This document shows positions 1 to 6,158 of a stretch of DNA of 8,606 nt, piece after piece. Both the position numbers and the translations under genes were made by a program. Position 1 is the first letter of the stretch, and the number at the start of each line of letters is the position of its first letter. Source of the stretch: Candidatus Hydrogenedentota bacterium (GTDB taxonomy: Bacteria > Hydrogenedentota > Hydrogenedentia > Hydrogenedentales > SLHB01); the NCBI GenBank assembly GCA_022706165.1, contig JAKJDA010000021.1, positions 1 through 8,606 of the forward strand. Direction: 5' to 3'. The notes under the pieces are model-generated. The model saw nothing but the letters and a program-made list of their open reading frames with translations, made no database searches and was not told where the DNA came from.

Positions 1-554
1 GGGGCGGATTCGTGCGCGGGACCTGCGTCTTCAACGCTGATGTCGTCAAACCATGCCGTGCCCTGCCCCTTCAGGACGCAACGCACCACCAAGCATTCCG
101 TGTTGGCCGGCGTCTCGACGCGCATTTCCACAGGGGCCCAGTCACGGGTGCCGTATATGGGCGTCGCATCATCCGTGCTCGAAAGGCTAAGGACCGTCCA
201 AGGTTTCTTCTTGCAGCACTGAAGCCAAATGGAGGCCTCGGTCGCGGTCTGGGTCCTGATGAATCCCTTGACGACCAGGACGCGTCCGCCCAAACCGCGC
301 ATGATGTTCTGGCTCCAATTGTTGGCGGGTTCTTTCTCGTAGCGGCGCGGGTTGTGCAAGCGGATCGAACAACGGCCTTCATGGGCGACTTTGGCATCCA
401 GCGCTCCGTGAGCGCCTTCCATCGGCTGCACAAAAATATGCCAACGCGCCGGCATATCGCCAATGATGTCCTCGAAGCCAGGATTGGCGACCATCTCCTC
501 CGCCATCGCAACGAACGGCGCAAGCATCATGAATAGGAGCAACAAACGACGCAT
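1..554 (-). CDS. Secreted protein with carbohydrate-binding-like (jelly-roll) domain, 3' end off window
   Basis: The reading frame is open from an ATG at 554 to the window edge, 184 full codons, so the C-terminus is missing. Residues 1-18 are a classic signal peptide: MRR, a hydrophobic run LLLLFMMLAPFV, then a likely cleavage after AMA, so the product should be exported. Mature residues 22-177 look like one beta-sandwich carbohydrate-binding or galactose-binding-like domain. It opens with VANPGFED (the usual N-G-F-E opening), has a GDMPARWHIF strand, and closes with GTAWFDDISVE, the typical terminal strand of such modules. CBM family 4/9-like domains share this pattern; the ligand is unknown and sugar binding is inferred. 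Whatever follows, catalytic or otherwise, lies outside the window. The gene is divergent from ruvA and probably unrelated to it. GGAGA at 566-570 could be a ribosome site, with an 11-nt spacer. The opposite strand is also open for 174 codons here but lacks any family signature. Confidence 0.8.
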   Translation of the reverse strand, partial: MRRLLLLFMMLAPFVAMAEEMVANPGFEDIIGDMPARWHIFVQPMEGAHGALDAKVAHEGRCSIRLHNPRRYEKEPANNWSQNIMRGLGGRVLVVKGFIRTQTATEASIWLQCCKKKPWTVLSLSSTDDATPIYGTRDWAPVEMRVETPANTECLVVRCVLKGQGTAWFDDISVEDAGPAHESA

Positions 555-559
555 GCCTA

Positions 560-588
560 AGTCTATCTCCGCGCGCCTTGGCGGTCAA
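560..588 (-). promoter_or_regulatory. Putative sigma70-like promoter for the secreted-protein gene
   Basis: Read on the minus strand, TTGACC (583-588) is followed after 17 nt by TAGACT (560-565), matching the -35 consensus at 5 of 6 positions and the -10 consensus at 4 of 6. The -10 box ends only 5 nt before the ATG at 554, so transcription from it would start at or beside the start codon. If it is used, the GGAGA at 566-570 would lie upstream of the transcript and could not serve as a ribosome site. The motif match is seen; the function is inferred. Confidence 0.35.
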
Positions 589-625
589 CAAGCCGCTTCC
601 CCTCCACAAGCCGCTTCCCCTCCAC
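589..625. repeat. 18-bp tandem direct repeat, two perfect copies
   Basis: The unit AAGCCGCTTCCCCTCCAC occurs at 590-607 and again, identically, at 608-625; the C at 589 extends the periodic tract by one base. Each unit opens with a short palindrome, AAGC-C-GCTT. The tract lies between the two -35-like boxes of the divergent promoter candidates (583-588 and 629-634). It could be a pair of operator sites or just a slipped-strand duplication; nothing in the sequence decides between these. I saw no further exact copy in the window. Confidence 0.85.
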
Positions 626-628
626 TGC

Positions 629-657
629 TGGACTTCCTGCGTGCGCCTGGCTACCAT
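629..657 (+). promoter_or_regulatory. Putative promoter for ruvA and the plus-strand cluster
   Basis: TGGACT (629-634), a 17-nt spacer, then TACCAT (652-657), preceded by TG in extended -10 position (648-649 region, TGGC). Each box matches consensus at 4 of 6 positions. The -10 ends 6 nt before the ruvA ATG at 664, so the predicted transcript would be leaderless or nearly so. This fits the lack of any Shine-Dalgarno sequence before ruvA. No LexA-type box of the common forms was seen. Weak motif evidence only. Confidence 0.3.
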
Positions 658-663
658 ACGGTC

Positions 664-1266
664 ATGTTTGCATTTCTACGAGGTACAGTGGCGCGCAAAG
701 CGCTAGCACATGTCGAACTCGACGTCGGCGGCGTGGGGTATGAGGTCTGGGTGCCGGGCTCGACGCAACGGCGCGTCACTGAAGACCAGACCGTCACGCT
801 ATTGACGCACTGCTACATCCGGGAGGACGCGTTCCAGATCTTCGGCTTCCTGCGCGAGGACGAGCGGACGTTGTTCCGCATGCTGCTCGGCGTGACAGGC
901 GTCGGACCGAAGGTCGCGCTGGCCGTGTTGTCCGGCGTGAGCGTGGCAGAGTTTGGGCGCGCCGTGCAACAGAACGACGTCACCGCGCTCACCAAAATCA
1001 GCGGCATCGGCAAGAAGATGGCCCAACGCATCGTCCTCGAAATGAAGGCCAAACTCGGTCAGGACGCCGAACTCGACGCCATCCTCGGCGCGCCCGAAAG
1101 CGCAGAGGATGCCGACACGGACGATGTCGTCGCCGCATTGTGTTCGCTCGGCTGCACCCTCGGCGAGGCAAAAAGAGCCGCCCAATCCGCCCGCAAGAAA
1201 CTTGGGCCAGATGCCGCCGATGAAGATGTTCTGAAAACGGCGCTTCGCTCCATGGCGAAGGTGTGA
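664..1266 (+). CDS. ruvA: Holliday junction branch migration complex subunit RuvA
   Basis: RuvA binds four-way DNA junctions as a tetramer and loads the RuvB motor for branch migration in recombinational repair. The product is 200 aa, the normal family length. Domain I, the OB fold, is residues 1-63, with FLRGT at 4-8 and GGVGYEV at 22-28. The acidic pin residues of E. coli RuvA (Glu55, Asp56) correspond to E54 and D55 in YIREDAFQIFGF. Domain II carries two helix-hairpin-helix motifs: GVTGVGPKVALAVLS (76-90) and KISGIGKKMAQRIV (111-124). After an acidic linker (about 131-153), domain III (154-200, DDVVAALCSLGCTLGEA) is the RuvB-contacting part. The ATG at 664 is chosen because it starts exactly where RuvA proteins start; the frame is open upstream to 463, but that stretch is low-complexity and overlaps the divergent gene. 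There is no Shine-Dalgarno sequence. ruvC is not adjacent. Confidence 0.96.
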   Translation: MFAFLRGTVARKALAHVELDVGGVGYEVWVPGSTQRRVTEDQTVTLLTHCYIREDAFQIFGFLREDERTLFRMLLGVTGVGPKVALAVLSGVSVAEFGRAVQQNDVTALTKISGIGKKMAQRIVLEMKAKLGQDAELDAILGAPESAEDADTDDVVAALCSLGCTLGEAKRAAQSARKKLGPDAADEDVLKTALRSMAKV

Positions 1267-1313
1267 GCGTACCGCTTCTTGAACCCGTGGCGTGAGTCCC
1301 TCGCGACATTCGC

Positions 1314-1318
1314 AGGAG
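1314..1318 (+). promoter_or_regulatory. Ribosome binding site fixing the methyltransferase start
   Basis: AGGAG with an 8-nt spacer to the ATG at 1327. The frame is open 16 codons further upstream, to a TTG at 1279, but that start has no such site. The 1327 start also gives the usual N-terminus of this methyltransferase group. Confidence 0.75.
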
Positions 1319-1326
1319 CTATCCAC

Positions 1327-2070
1327 ATGCAACAAAACATCTACGACAACCCTGACTTTTTCGACGGGTACGCACGATTACGCGAAAATCCGCTCTCTTT
1401 CAACACTGTCATCGACGATCCCGCTGTACGTTCGTTGTTGCCGGACGTGGCGGGGCGACGGGTACTGGACCTTGGATGCGGCACGGGCGGGATGTGTGCA
1501 TATCTGCGAGCGCAGGGCGCGGCATCGGTGGTTGGCATTGACCTGTCCGAACGGATGTTGGTCGTTGCGGCGTCGCGCGGGCTTGACGGCGTGTCGTTTC
1601 GGCAGGAGGCCGTCGAGGAGTTGGATGAACCAGAGCATGCGTATGACGTGATCGTGAGTTCGCTCATGTTTCATTACGTGGAGGACCTTGGCGCGATGCT
1701 CGCTCGGGTGCATCGTTGCTTAGCGCCGGGTGGCGTGTTGGTGTTTTCGACCGAGCATCCCGTTGTGACGGCGACCCGGAATCCGCGGGGTTCGTCCTGG
1801 TTTTGTGACGAAAACGGGACGCGGTTGTTTTGGGCGTTGGACCATTATCATGAAGAAGGCCGGCGTGAAATAGACTGGATCGTGCGGGGTGTGGTGAAAT
1901 ATCATCGCACGATAGGCACGTGGGTGAATGCGTTGGCGGACAACGGCTTTGTTCTTGATCGTCTGTTGGAACCCCATGCAACGCCCGAGGCGGAAGCCGC
2001 CCAGCCGGAGTTGCTGGATGAACGGCGTCGCCCCGTTTTTCTGTGTATTCGGGCCCGGAAACAAAGGTAA
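1327..2070 (+). CDS. Class I SAM-dependent methyltransferase between ruvA and ruvB
   Basis: The 247-aa product is a single-domain Rossmann-fold methyltransferase (Methyltransf_11/25 type). Motif I is [10 protein letters not shown] at 46-55, the SAM ribose-binding acidic residue is D72 in GIDLSERM, the motif IV region is [15 protein letters not shown] (106-120), and [14 protein letters not shown] (132-145) is the usual post-motif strand. The N-terminus [14 protein letters not shown] (5-18) is typical of a broad group of small cytosolic methyltransferases whose substrates are mostly unknown. The C-terminal part (155-220), rich in aromatic and charged residues, probably forms the substrate cap. 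It lies 60 nt after ruvA and its stop is only 4 nt before the ruvB ATG, so it is very probably co-transcribed and perhaps translationally coupled with ruvB. A link to Holliday-junction processing is suggested only by position. The family assignment is firm; the substrate is not known. Confidence 0.9.
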   Translation: MQQNIYDNPDFFDGYARLRENPLSFNTVIDDPAVRSLLPDVAGRRVLDLGCGTGGMCAYLRAQGAASVVGIDLSERMLVVAASRGLDGVSFRQEAVEELDEPEHAYDVIVSSLMFHYVEDLGAMLARVHRCLAPGGVLVFSTEHPVVTATRNPRGSSWFCDENGTRLFWALDHYHEEGRREIDWIVRGVVKYHRTIGTWVNALADNGFVLDRLLEPHATPEAEAAQPELLDERRRPVFLCIRARKQR

Positions 2071-2074
2071 GCAC

Positions 2075-3100
2075 ATGTCACAGGACGATGTCCTCGATCC
2101 CAAACCGCTGTCGGACGAGACAGTGTTTGACGAGCAGATCCGCCCGCAACGGCTGGAGGATTTTCCGGGACAGGACCCGATCAAGGAAAAACTGCGCATC
2201 GCGATTCTCGCGGCGAAGGGACGCAACGAGCCGCTCGACCATCTGCTGCTGAACGGCCCGCCGGGGCTGGGCAAGACGACGCTCGCACGTATTCTCGCGA
2301 ACGAGATGGGCGTGGACTTTAAGGCCACTTCCGGTCCGGTCATCGAGCGGCAAGCGGACCTGACGGCGATCTTGACGGGGCTTGAAGCGCACGACGTTCT
2401 ATTCATCGACGAGATCCATCGCCTGAACCACGCCGTCGAGGAAACGCTGTATTCGGCGATGGAGGATTTTGAGGTGGACATCTTGCTCGGGCGCGGGCCG
2501 ACGGCGCGTTCGATGAAGATTGGGTTGAAGCCGTTCACGTTGATTGGCGCGACGACGCGGGCGGGGCTACTAACGCCGCCGTTGCGCGCGCGGTTCGGCG
2601 ACACGTGCCGTTTTGAGTTCTATTCGCCGAAGGAGTTGCAGGCGATCATTATTCGTGCGGCACGGATTCTCGATGTGCCGATCGATTCCGACGGCGCGCT
2701 GGAGATTGCGTCGCGGTCGCGTGGCACGGCGCGTATTGCAAACCGCCTGTTGCGGCGCGTGCGCGACTATGCACAGGTGAAGGGAACGGGCGCCATCACG
2801 CAGGAAATGGCGGACGCTGCGTTGCGGTTGTTGCGCGTCGATGAACTTGGGTTGGACGACATGGATCGCGCCATCCTGCATACACTGATTGAGAAATTCA
2901 ATGGCGGCCCGGTGGGACTCTCCTCGCTAGCCGTTGCGGTGGGCGAGGAATCCCAGACGCTTGAAGAAGTCCATGAGCCGTTTCTGATCCAAGTTGGGTT
3001 CATCAAGCGCACCCAGCAGGGCCGCGTCGCCACGCCCCGCGCATACGTCCACATCGGCCTTAAACCGCCCGAGGCGCCGCAGCAGACTGCACTGTTCTGA
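2075..3100 (+). CDS. ruvB: Holliday junction DNA helicase motor RuvB
   Basis: RuvB is the hexameric AAA+ ATPase that drives branch migration of junctions held by RuvA. The product is 341 aa, close to the 336 of E. coli. The N-terminal [13 protein letters not shown] block is at 22-30 (IRPQRLEDF). Walker A is GPPGLGKTT (61-69), Walker B LFIDEI (109-114), sensor 1 lies in LIGATTRAG (156-164), and the arginine-finger loop is PLRARFG (169-175). The sensor 2 segment [19 protein letters not shown] spans 216-234. The C-terminal winged helix (about 265-330) shows [10 protein letters not shown] and [16 protein letters not shown], followed by [10 protein letters not shown]. All expected catalytic motifs are intact. 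The ATG at 2075 is 4 nt after the methyltransferase stop; an AAAGG at 2063-2067, inside the end of that gene, can act as ribosome site, so the two genes look coupled. Confidence 0.97.
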   Translation: MSQDDVLDPKPLSDETVFDEQIRPQRLEDFPGQDPIKEKLRIAILAAKGRNEPLDHLLLNGPPGLGKTTLARILANEMGVDFKATSGPVIERQADLTAILTGLEAHDVLFIDEIHRLNHAVEETLYSAMEDFEVDILLGRGPTARSMKIGLKPFTLIGATTRAGLLTPPLRARFGDTCRFEFYSPKELQAIIIRAARILDVPIDSDGALEIASRSRGTARIANRLLRRVRDYAQVKGTGAITQEMADAALRLLRVDELGLDDMDRAILHTLIEKFNGGPVGLSSLAVAVGEESQTLEEVHEPFLIQVGFIKRTQQGRVATPRAYVHIGLKPPEAPQQTALF

Positions 3101-3140
3101 CAGCGGCATGCGCGGCCAACCTGATGGGCGCTGCTGAAAC

Positions 3141-3148
3141 AAGGAGGG
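3141..3148 (+). promoter_or_regulatory. Strong Shine-Dalgarno before the zinc-ribbon gene
   Basis: AAGGAGGG, a near-perfect match to the 16S rRNA 3' tail, sits 7 nt before the ATG at 3156. It is the strongest ribosome site in the window. It supports translation of an otherwise unrecognised small gene and contrasts with the weak or absent sites of ruvA and ruvB. Confidence 0.85.
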
Positions 3149-3155
3149 AATCGTC

Positions 3156-3512
3156 ATGTTAGGCATGGGTGGCATCTGGTATGCAGGAAGCGGCTCCGCG
3201 CCGAATACGGCCGACACGCAGGCGCGTTCCCAGACCGCAAGTCTTGAACAGCGCATGCGCGTGTTGGAACAGACCATCGGGCGTCTGCAACTTCTCAATC
3301 AAGCTCTGTGGGAACTGCTGCGCGAACGCGCCAAGCTTACCGACAGACAGCTTGAAGAAAAGGCTCTCGAGATCGATTTGCGCGACGGAGTCCAGGACGG
3401 TCGCATGACCGCGATGGCGGTCGAATGTCCTGTCTGCCATCGCGTCTCGTCGTCGCGGCATAGCCGCTGCCTCTACTGCGATGTCGAGTTCGAAAAACCG
3501 ATAATGGGGTAG
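3156..3512 (+). CDS. Hypothetical coiled-coil protein with C-terminal zinc ribbon
   Basis: I do not recognise a named family for this 118-aa protein. The first 25 residues are Gly/Ala/Ser-rich and look flexible. Residues 27-75 have a heptad-like pattern of Leu/Ile among Glu, Arg and Gln (SLEQRMRVLEQTIGRLQLLN, then LWELLRERAKL and QLEEKALEIDLRDG), pointing to a coiled coil and probable dimer or oligomer. The C-terminus has two cysteine pairs, CPVC (91-94) and CLYC (105-108), joined by a short basic loop HRVSSSRHSR. This is the pattern of a small treble-clef or zinc-ribbon knuckle. No signal peptide or membrane segment is seen, so it is likely cytosolic. It lies 55 nt after ruvB and 29 nt before a YajD-type nuclease gene, with an excellent ribosome site. 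DNA or protein binding is plausible but unproven. Confidence 0.85.
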   Translation: MLGMGGIWYAGSGSAPNTADTQARSQTASLEQRMRVLEQTIGRLQLLNQALWELLRERAKLTDRQLEEKALEIDLRDGVQDGRMTAMAVECPVCHRVSSSRHSRCLYCDVEFEKPIMG

Positions 3513-3530
3513 ACTCCGCCCGAGTGAAAC

Positions 3531-3535
3531 AGGAG
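3531..3535 (+). promoter_or_regulatory. Ribosome binding site deciding the yajD start
   Basis: AGGAG lies 6 nt before the ATG at 3542. A GTG at 3524 in the same frame would add six residues but has no such site. The 3542 start is therefore preferred. Confidence 0.75.
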
Positions 3536-3541
3536 AAACTC

Positions 3542-3955
3542 ATGCCGCAGAAACGGAAACCTTCGAAGCTGGAAAAACAGGCGACTCCCGCTGCTCTTCG
3601 GTTCGAGAAGACGCCATCGCAATCGGCCTATCGTGAGCAGGCCCTTGTTTTGTTTCCCCATGTTTGCGCCCGATGCGGCCGGGAATTTTCCGGGAAAAAC
3701 CTCCGCGAGCTCACCGTGCACCACAAAGACAACAATCACAAGAACAACCCGAGCGATGGCAGCAATTGGGAGCTCCTGTGTTTGTACTGTCACGACGATG
3801 CGCACGAGGCCTATGAACGCACCGGCGCTCGGGGAGCCGCAGCCGTCTATCGCGATGCGGCGCCCCCCTCGGGCATGCAAGCATTTGGCGCCCTGAAAAG
3901 TCTCCTGAACCTTCCGGATGACCGCCCAGATTCGGATCCTTCGATAGAGTCCTAG
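3542..3955 (+). CDS. yajD: YajD-type HNH nuclease
   Basis: The 137-aa product matches the E. coli YajD family pattern along most of its length. It has an AYREQALVLFPHVCARCGREF block (29-49), LRELTVHHKDNNHKNNP (54-70), and then SDGSNWELLCLYCHDDAHE (71-89). Two CxxC pairs, C42/C45 and C80/C83, would hold the structural zinc. The beta-beta-alpha-metal HNH core has H60 and H61, N75 in the central position, and H84/H88 in the helix. The tail keeps the family FGALKSLLN motif (115-123) and ends in an acidic, probably disordered stretch. The N-terminal 25 residues are lysine-rich and could aid nucleic-acid contact. HNH proteins cut or nick DNA, but YajD itself has no well-defined substrate that I can cite. 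It ends the plus-strand cluster, 29 nt after the zinc-ribbon gene, and faces the minus-strand cluster 37 nt away. Confidence 0.9.
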   Translation: MPQKRKPSKLEKQATPAALRFEKTPSQSAYREQALVLFPHVCARCGREFSGKNLRELTVHHKDNNHKNNPSDGSNWELLCLYCHDDAHEAYERTGARGAAAVYRDAAPPSGMQAFGALKSLLNLPDDRPDSDPSIES

Positions 3956-3992
3956 CGAAGCGGATCATTCGGCGGTTACGCCCCCCAACGGC

Positions 3993-5213
3993 TTATTTTT
4001 GCGGCGTGCGGCGCGTATCGACGACGTCTTTGCGGACGGCCTCGCCCGGAAAGCTGTATGTGTGCGGCCAGAACTTGCGGCCTGGGTAGATGGACGTGTT
4101 GATCCCCGTATGCACGTGATCGCCGATGATGGCGCCCAGTTTTCTGCGCCCGCTGTCGATGACTTCGCCTTTCACAACGGACGCAATATTCTTTCCGTCG
4201 TGGCGGACGTTCGCGGTCACCGTGCCGCAACCAAGGTTGGTGCGTTCGCCAATGATGCTGTCGCCGACATAGTTGAGATGCGGCGCGGCGGCATGATCCA
4301 TCAGGATCGAGTTCTTGATCTCGACGCCGTGGCCAACCTTGCAGTGATTGCCAATCGTGGCGCCGGGCCGTAGCCAGCAGTTGGGGCCAATATGGCAGTT
4401 TTCGCCGATGAGGACCGGCCCGTCGATGACGACGCCAGAACGGACGACGGTTCCTTTGCCAATGTTGACGCGTCCGTTGATGTGCGCGGCGGGGCTCACT
4501 TCGCCTTCAATGCGATGTTCGAGCCAGGCATTCAGCAGATATTCGTTGGCGTCGAGCAGATGCCACGGATACCCGATGGGAAGCCAGTAGCTTTCCATTT
4601 CGACGACGCGGAACGTCGCCTGTTCCGCGAGGGCCTGGATGGCGCATGTGATCTCGATCTCTCCCCGCGCGGAGGGCTGCGTGCGCTTCAAAACGTCGAA
4701 CACGGACGGCTCGAAGCGGTATGCGCCCACGTTGGCCAGGGTCGAGAACACCTCCGCAGGTTTCTCGACGAGACGCTTGACGCGACCATCGCCGTCCGCT
4801 TCGTAGATGCCATAGAGCCGCGGGTCCTCGACATGCTTCACAAGAGCTGCGGGATCGTCCGACGCCGCCAACCGTCGAAGGTCCGTCGCGGCATACAGGT
4901 CGTCTCCGTTCATGGCGAGGAAGGGGCCTTTGATGTGCGGCGCACTCTGCAGAATTGCGTGCCCCGTGCCTTTCTGCTCTTCCTGCACGACGTACCGCAG
5001 GCGGATTCCGCGATAGTCATCGCCAAATGCTGTCTCGATTTGTTCGCGCATGTAGCCGACGACGAGGATCGCCTCGTCGATGGTTCCATGCAGCGCGTCG
5101 AGCTGGTGTGCGAGCACCGGCCTGTTCAGAAGCGGAAGCAGCGGCTTGGGCCGCGTGAGGGTCAACGGGTAGGTGCGCGTCGATTGACCCGCAGCCATGA
5201 TCACAGCTTGCAC
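3993..5213 (-). CDS. Bifunctional sugar-1-phosphate nucleotidylyltransferase/acetyltransferase, archaeal GlmU-like
   Basis: The 406-aa product joins two enzyme modules. Residues 1-230 are a nucleotidylyltransferase: the NTP loop AAGQSTRTYPLTLTRPKP (7-24) has the conserved Arg13 and Lys23, followed by EEQKGTGHAI (78-87) and the metal-site motif MNGDD (101-105). Residues about 237-385 form a left-handed beta-helix of hexapeptide repeats (for example VNIGKG, VLIGEN, ATIGNH, AIIGDH). HLNYVGD at 312-318 aligns with E. coli GlmU HLTYLGD, so H312 and Y315 would match catalytic His363 and Tyr366. This architecture is the archaeal GlmU/ST0452 type, making UDP-GlcNAc or a related nucleotide sugar; exact substrates are not determined. 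The GTG at 5213 is chosen because AAGGAG sits 8 nt upstream; a GTG at 5240 would add nine residues but lacks a site. It is the last gene of the minus-strand cluster. Confidence 0.88.
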   Translation of the reverse strand: MQAVIMAAGQSTRTYPLTLTRPKPLLPLLNRPVLAHQLDALHGTIDEAILVVGYMREQIETAFGDDYRGIRLRYVVQEEQKGTGHAILQSAPHIKGPFLAMNGDDLYAATDLRRLAASDDPAALVKHVEDPRLYGIYEADGDGRVKRLVEKPAEVFSTLANVGAYRFEPSVFDVLKRTQPSARGEIEITCAIQALAEQATFRVVEMESYWLPIGYPWHLLDANEYLLNAWLEHRIEGEVSPAAHINGRVNIGKGTVVRSGVVIDGPVLIGENCHIGPNCWLRPGATIGNHCKVGHGVEIKNSILMDHAAAPHLNYVGDSIIGERTNLGCGTVTANVRHDGKNIASVVKGEVIDSGRRKLGAIIGDHVHTGINTSIYPGRKFWPHTYSFPGEAVRKDVVDTRRTPQK

Positions 5214-5221
5214 AGTGGCGT

Positions 5222-5227
5222 CTCCTT
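5222..5227 (-). promoter_or_regulatory. Ribosome binding site selecting the GTG start at 5213
   Basis: On the minus strand AAGGAG is followed after 8 nt by GTG at 5213. That start puts the NTP-binding strand (QAVIMAAG) at the extreme N-terminus, as is normal for nucleotidylyltransferases. The longer GTG start at 5240 would place this site inside the coding region. Confidence 0.75.
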
Positions 5228-5246
5228 GTTTCTTCCCCACGGCGAT

Positions 5247-6152
5247 CTAGGCGCGTTCGCGCACGCCGTGCACCACAATGGCGCTCGAATAGGGATACAC
5301 GTAGCGTCCTCCCGTAAGCGCATACAACAACAAACCCGGCGCCTTGACGCCCCAAATGAGCAGCGAGCCCAGAGGGCCCGTGCTTGAATACGGGCGCGCG
5401 ATCTCCGTGCGAACGTCGCGCAGGCCCGCTTCCGCAAAGTATCGCGGCAATGTCGACGGCGAAAAATCGAACAGATGCCGCGGCGCTTCAAAATGTATCG
5501 GCAACTTGGGAAACCAGCGTTTGGCCCGGATGAAGTTTGCGATGTAGGGCGTTTGCACGAGCAAGAGCCCGCCCGGAGCAAGCCAACGCGTGACGCGCGC
5601 CAGCACGCCTTTCGGGTCTTTCATGTGCTCGAGGACCGCGATCATCACGATGCAGTCCTGGCTCGCCGGAGGAAAGTCCGATTCTTCGACGGTTCCCTCG
5701 ACCAACGTCACGCCGGGGACAGTCCTGCGCACGTGCGCCAGGGCATTGGTTGCGGTTTCGACGCCGGTCAAGGTCCATCGCGGGCTCACGAACTGCCGCA
5801 AAAAATTCCCATAGCCGCAGCCAATTTCGAGGAGGCGTCCGCCCTCGGGTTTCCGCGCAAGCACCACGCGCTTGAGATGGCGCTCGACCGCGCCGATGGA
5901 ACGGGTCGCGGCGTCGGCGGCGGTTTGCGAGGTGTACATGCCCTCGTAGAAACGCTTGATTTCATTCGCCGCGGGCTGTGGGGAAACGTACACGAGTCCG
6001 CAGTTCGAGCATTCGCGGATGTCAAAACCCAGCTCTTGCGCCAAAACGTCGTATGCCGTCGCGTGGCAGAGATTGCACGCGACTTCTTCGACATGTTCGA
6101 CCTCAAAATCGTGATCGACGGTCGTATAGAAGGATTTTTTGACGCTGGGCAT
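5247..6152 (-). CDS. SAM-dependent methyltransferase with N-terminal zinc-binding knuckle
   Basis: The 301-aa product has an N-terminal four-cysteine site (C26/C29 in CNLC and C48/C51 in CSNCGLVYVSPQP), the arrangement common in methyltransferases acting on sugars, nucleotide sugars or secondary metabolites. A class I Rossmann domain follows: motif I LLEIGCGYGNF (107-117), acidic E132 at the end of strand 2 (TGVETATNALA), the motif IV region CIVMIAVLEHMKDP (167-180), and LAPGGLLLVQTPY (191-203). Residues 215-230 (PKLPIHFEAPRHLFDF) match the HxxP-H-LF block seen in this group. A hydrophobic stretch at 261-280 near the C-terminus might associate with the membrane. It starts 6 nt after the yjbQ stop and ends 33 nt before the GlmU-like GTG. 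The pairing suggests a role in polysaccharide or nucleotide-sugar modification, by context only. Ribosome site weak. Confidence 0.9.
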   Translation of the reverse strand: MPSVKKSFYTTVDHDFEVEHVEEVACNLCHATAYDVLAQELGFDIRECSNCGLVYVSPQPAANEIKRFYEGMYTSQTAADAATRSIGAVERHLKRVVLARKPEGGRLLEIGCGYGNFLRQFVSPRWTLTGVETATNALAHVRRTVPGVTLVEGTVEESDFPPASQDCIVMIAVLEHMKDPKGVLARVTRWLAPGGLLLVQTPYIANFIRAKRWFPKLPIHFEAPRHLFDFSPSTLPRYFAEAGLRDVRTEIARPYSSTGPLGSLLIWGVKAPGLLLYALTGGRYVYPYSSAIVVHGVRERA

Positions 6153-6158
6153 GCGAGG

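Noticed and set aside
12..536. 174-codon open frame on the plus strand over the secreted-protein gene
   Set aside because: The minus strand gives a signal peptide and a coherent beta-sandwich domain with standard opening and closing motifs; the plus-strand frame has neither.
463..663. In-frame N-terminal extension of ruvA
   Set aside because: RuvA homologues begin at the residue encoded at 664; the extension overlaps the divergent gene and includes the translated 18-bp repeat (QAASPP twice).
1267..1326. Possible small gene or terminator between ruvA and the methyltransferase
   Set aside because: The 60-nt gap has no strong hairpin with a T-run and no separate short gene; apart from the AGGAG site it holds nothing recognisable.
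1720..2604. 294-codon open frame on the minus strand across the methyltransferase-ruvB junction
   Set aside because: The opposite strand carries two unmistakable proteins; this frame is Ser/Arg-rich with no motif or ribosome site.
4392..5387. 331-codon open frame on the plus strand antisense to the GlmU-like gene
   Set aside because: It mirrors a gene with intact catalytic motifs, has no ribosome site or family signature, and is composed of residues typical of GC-rich antisense frames.
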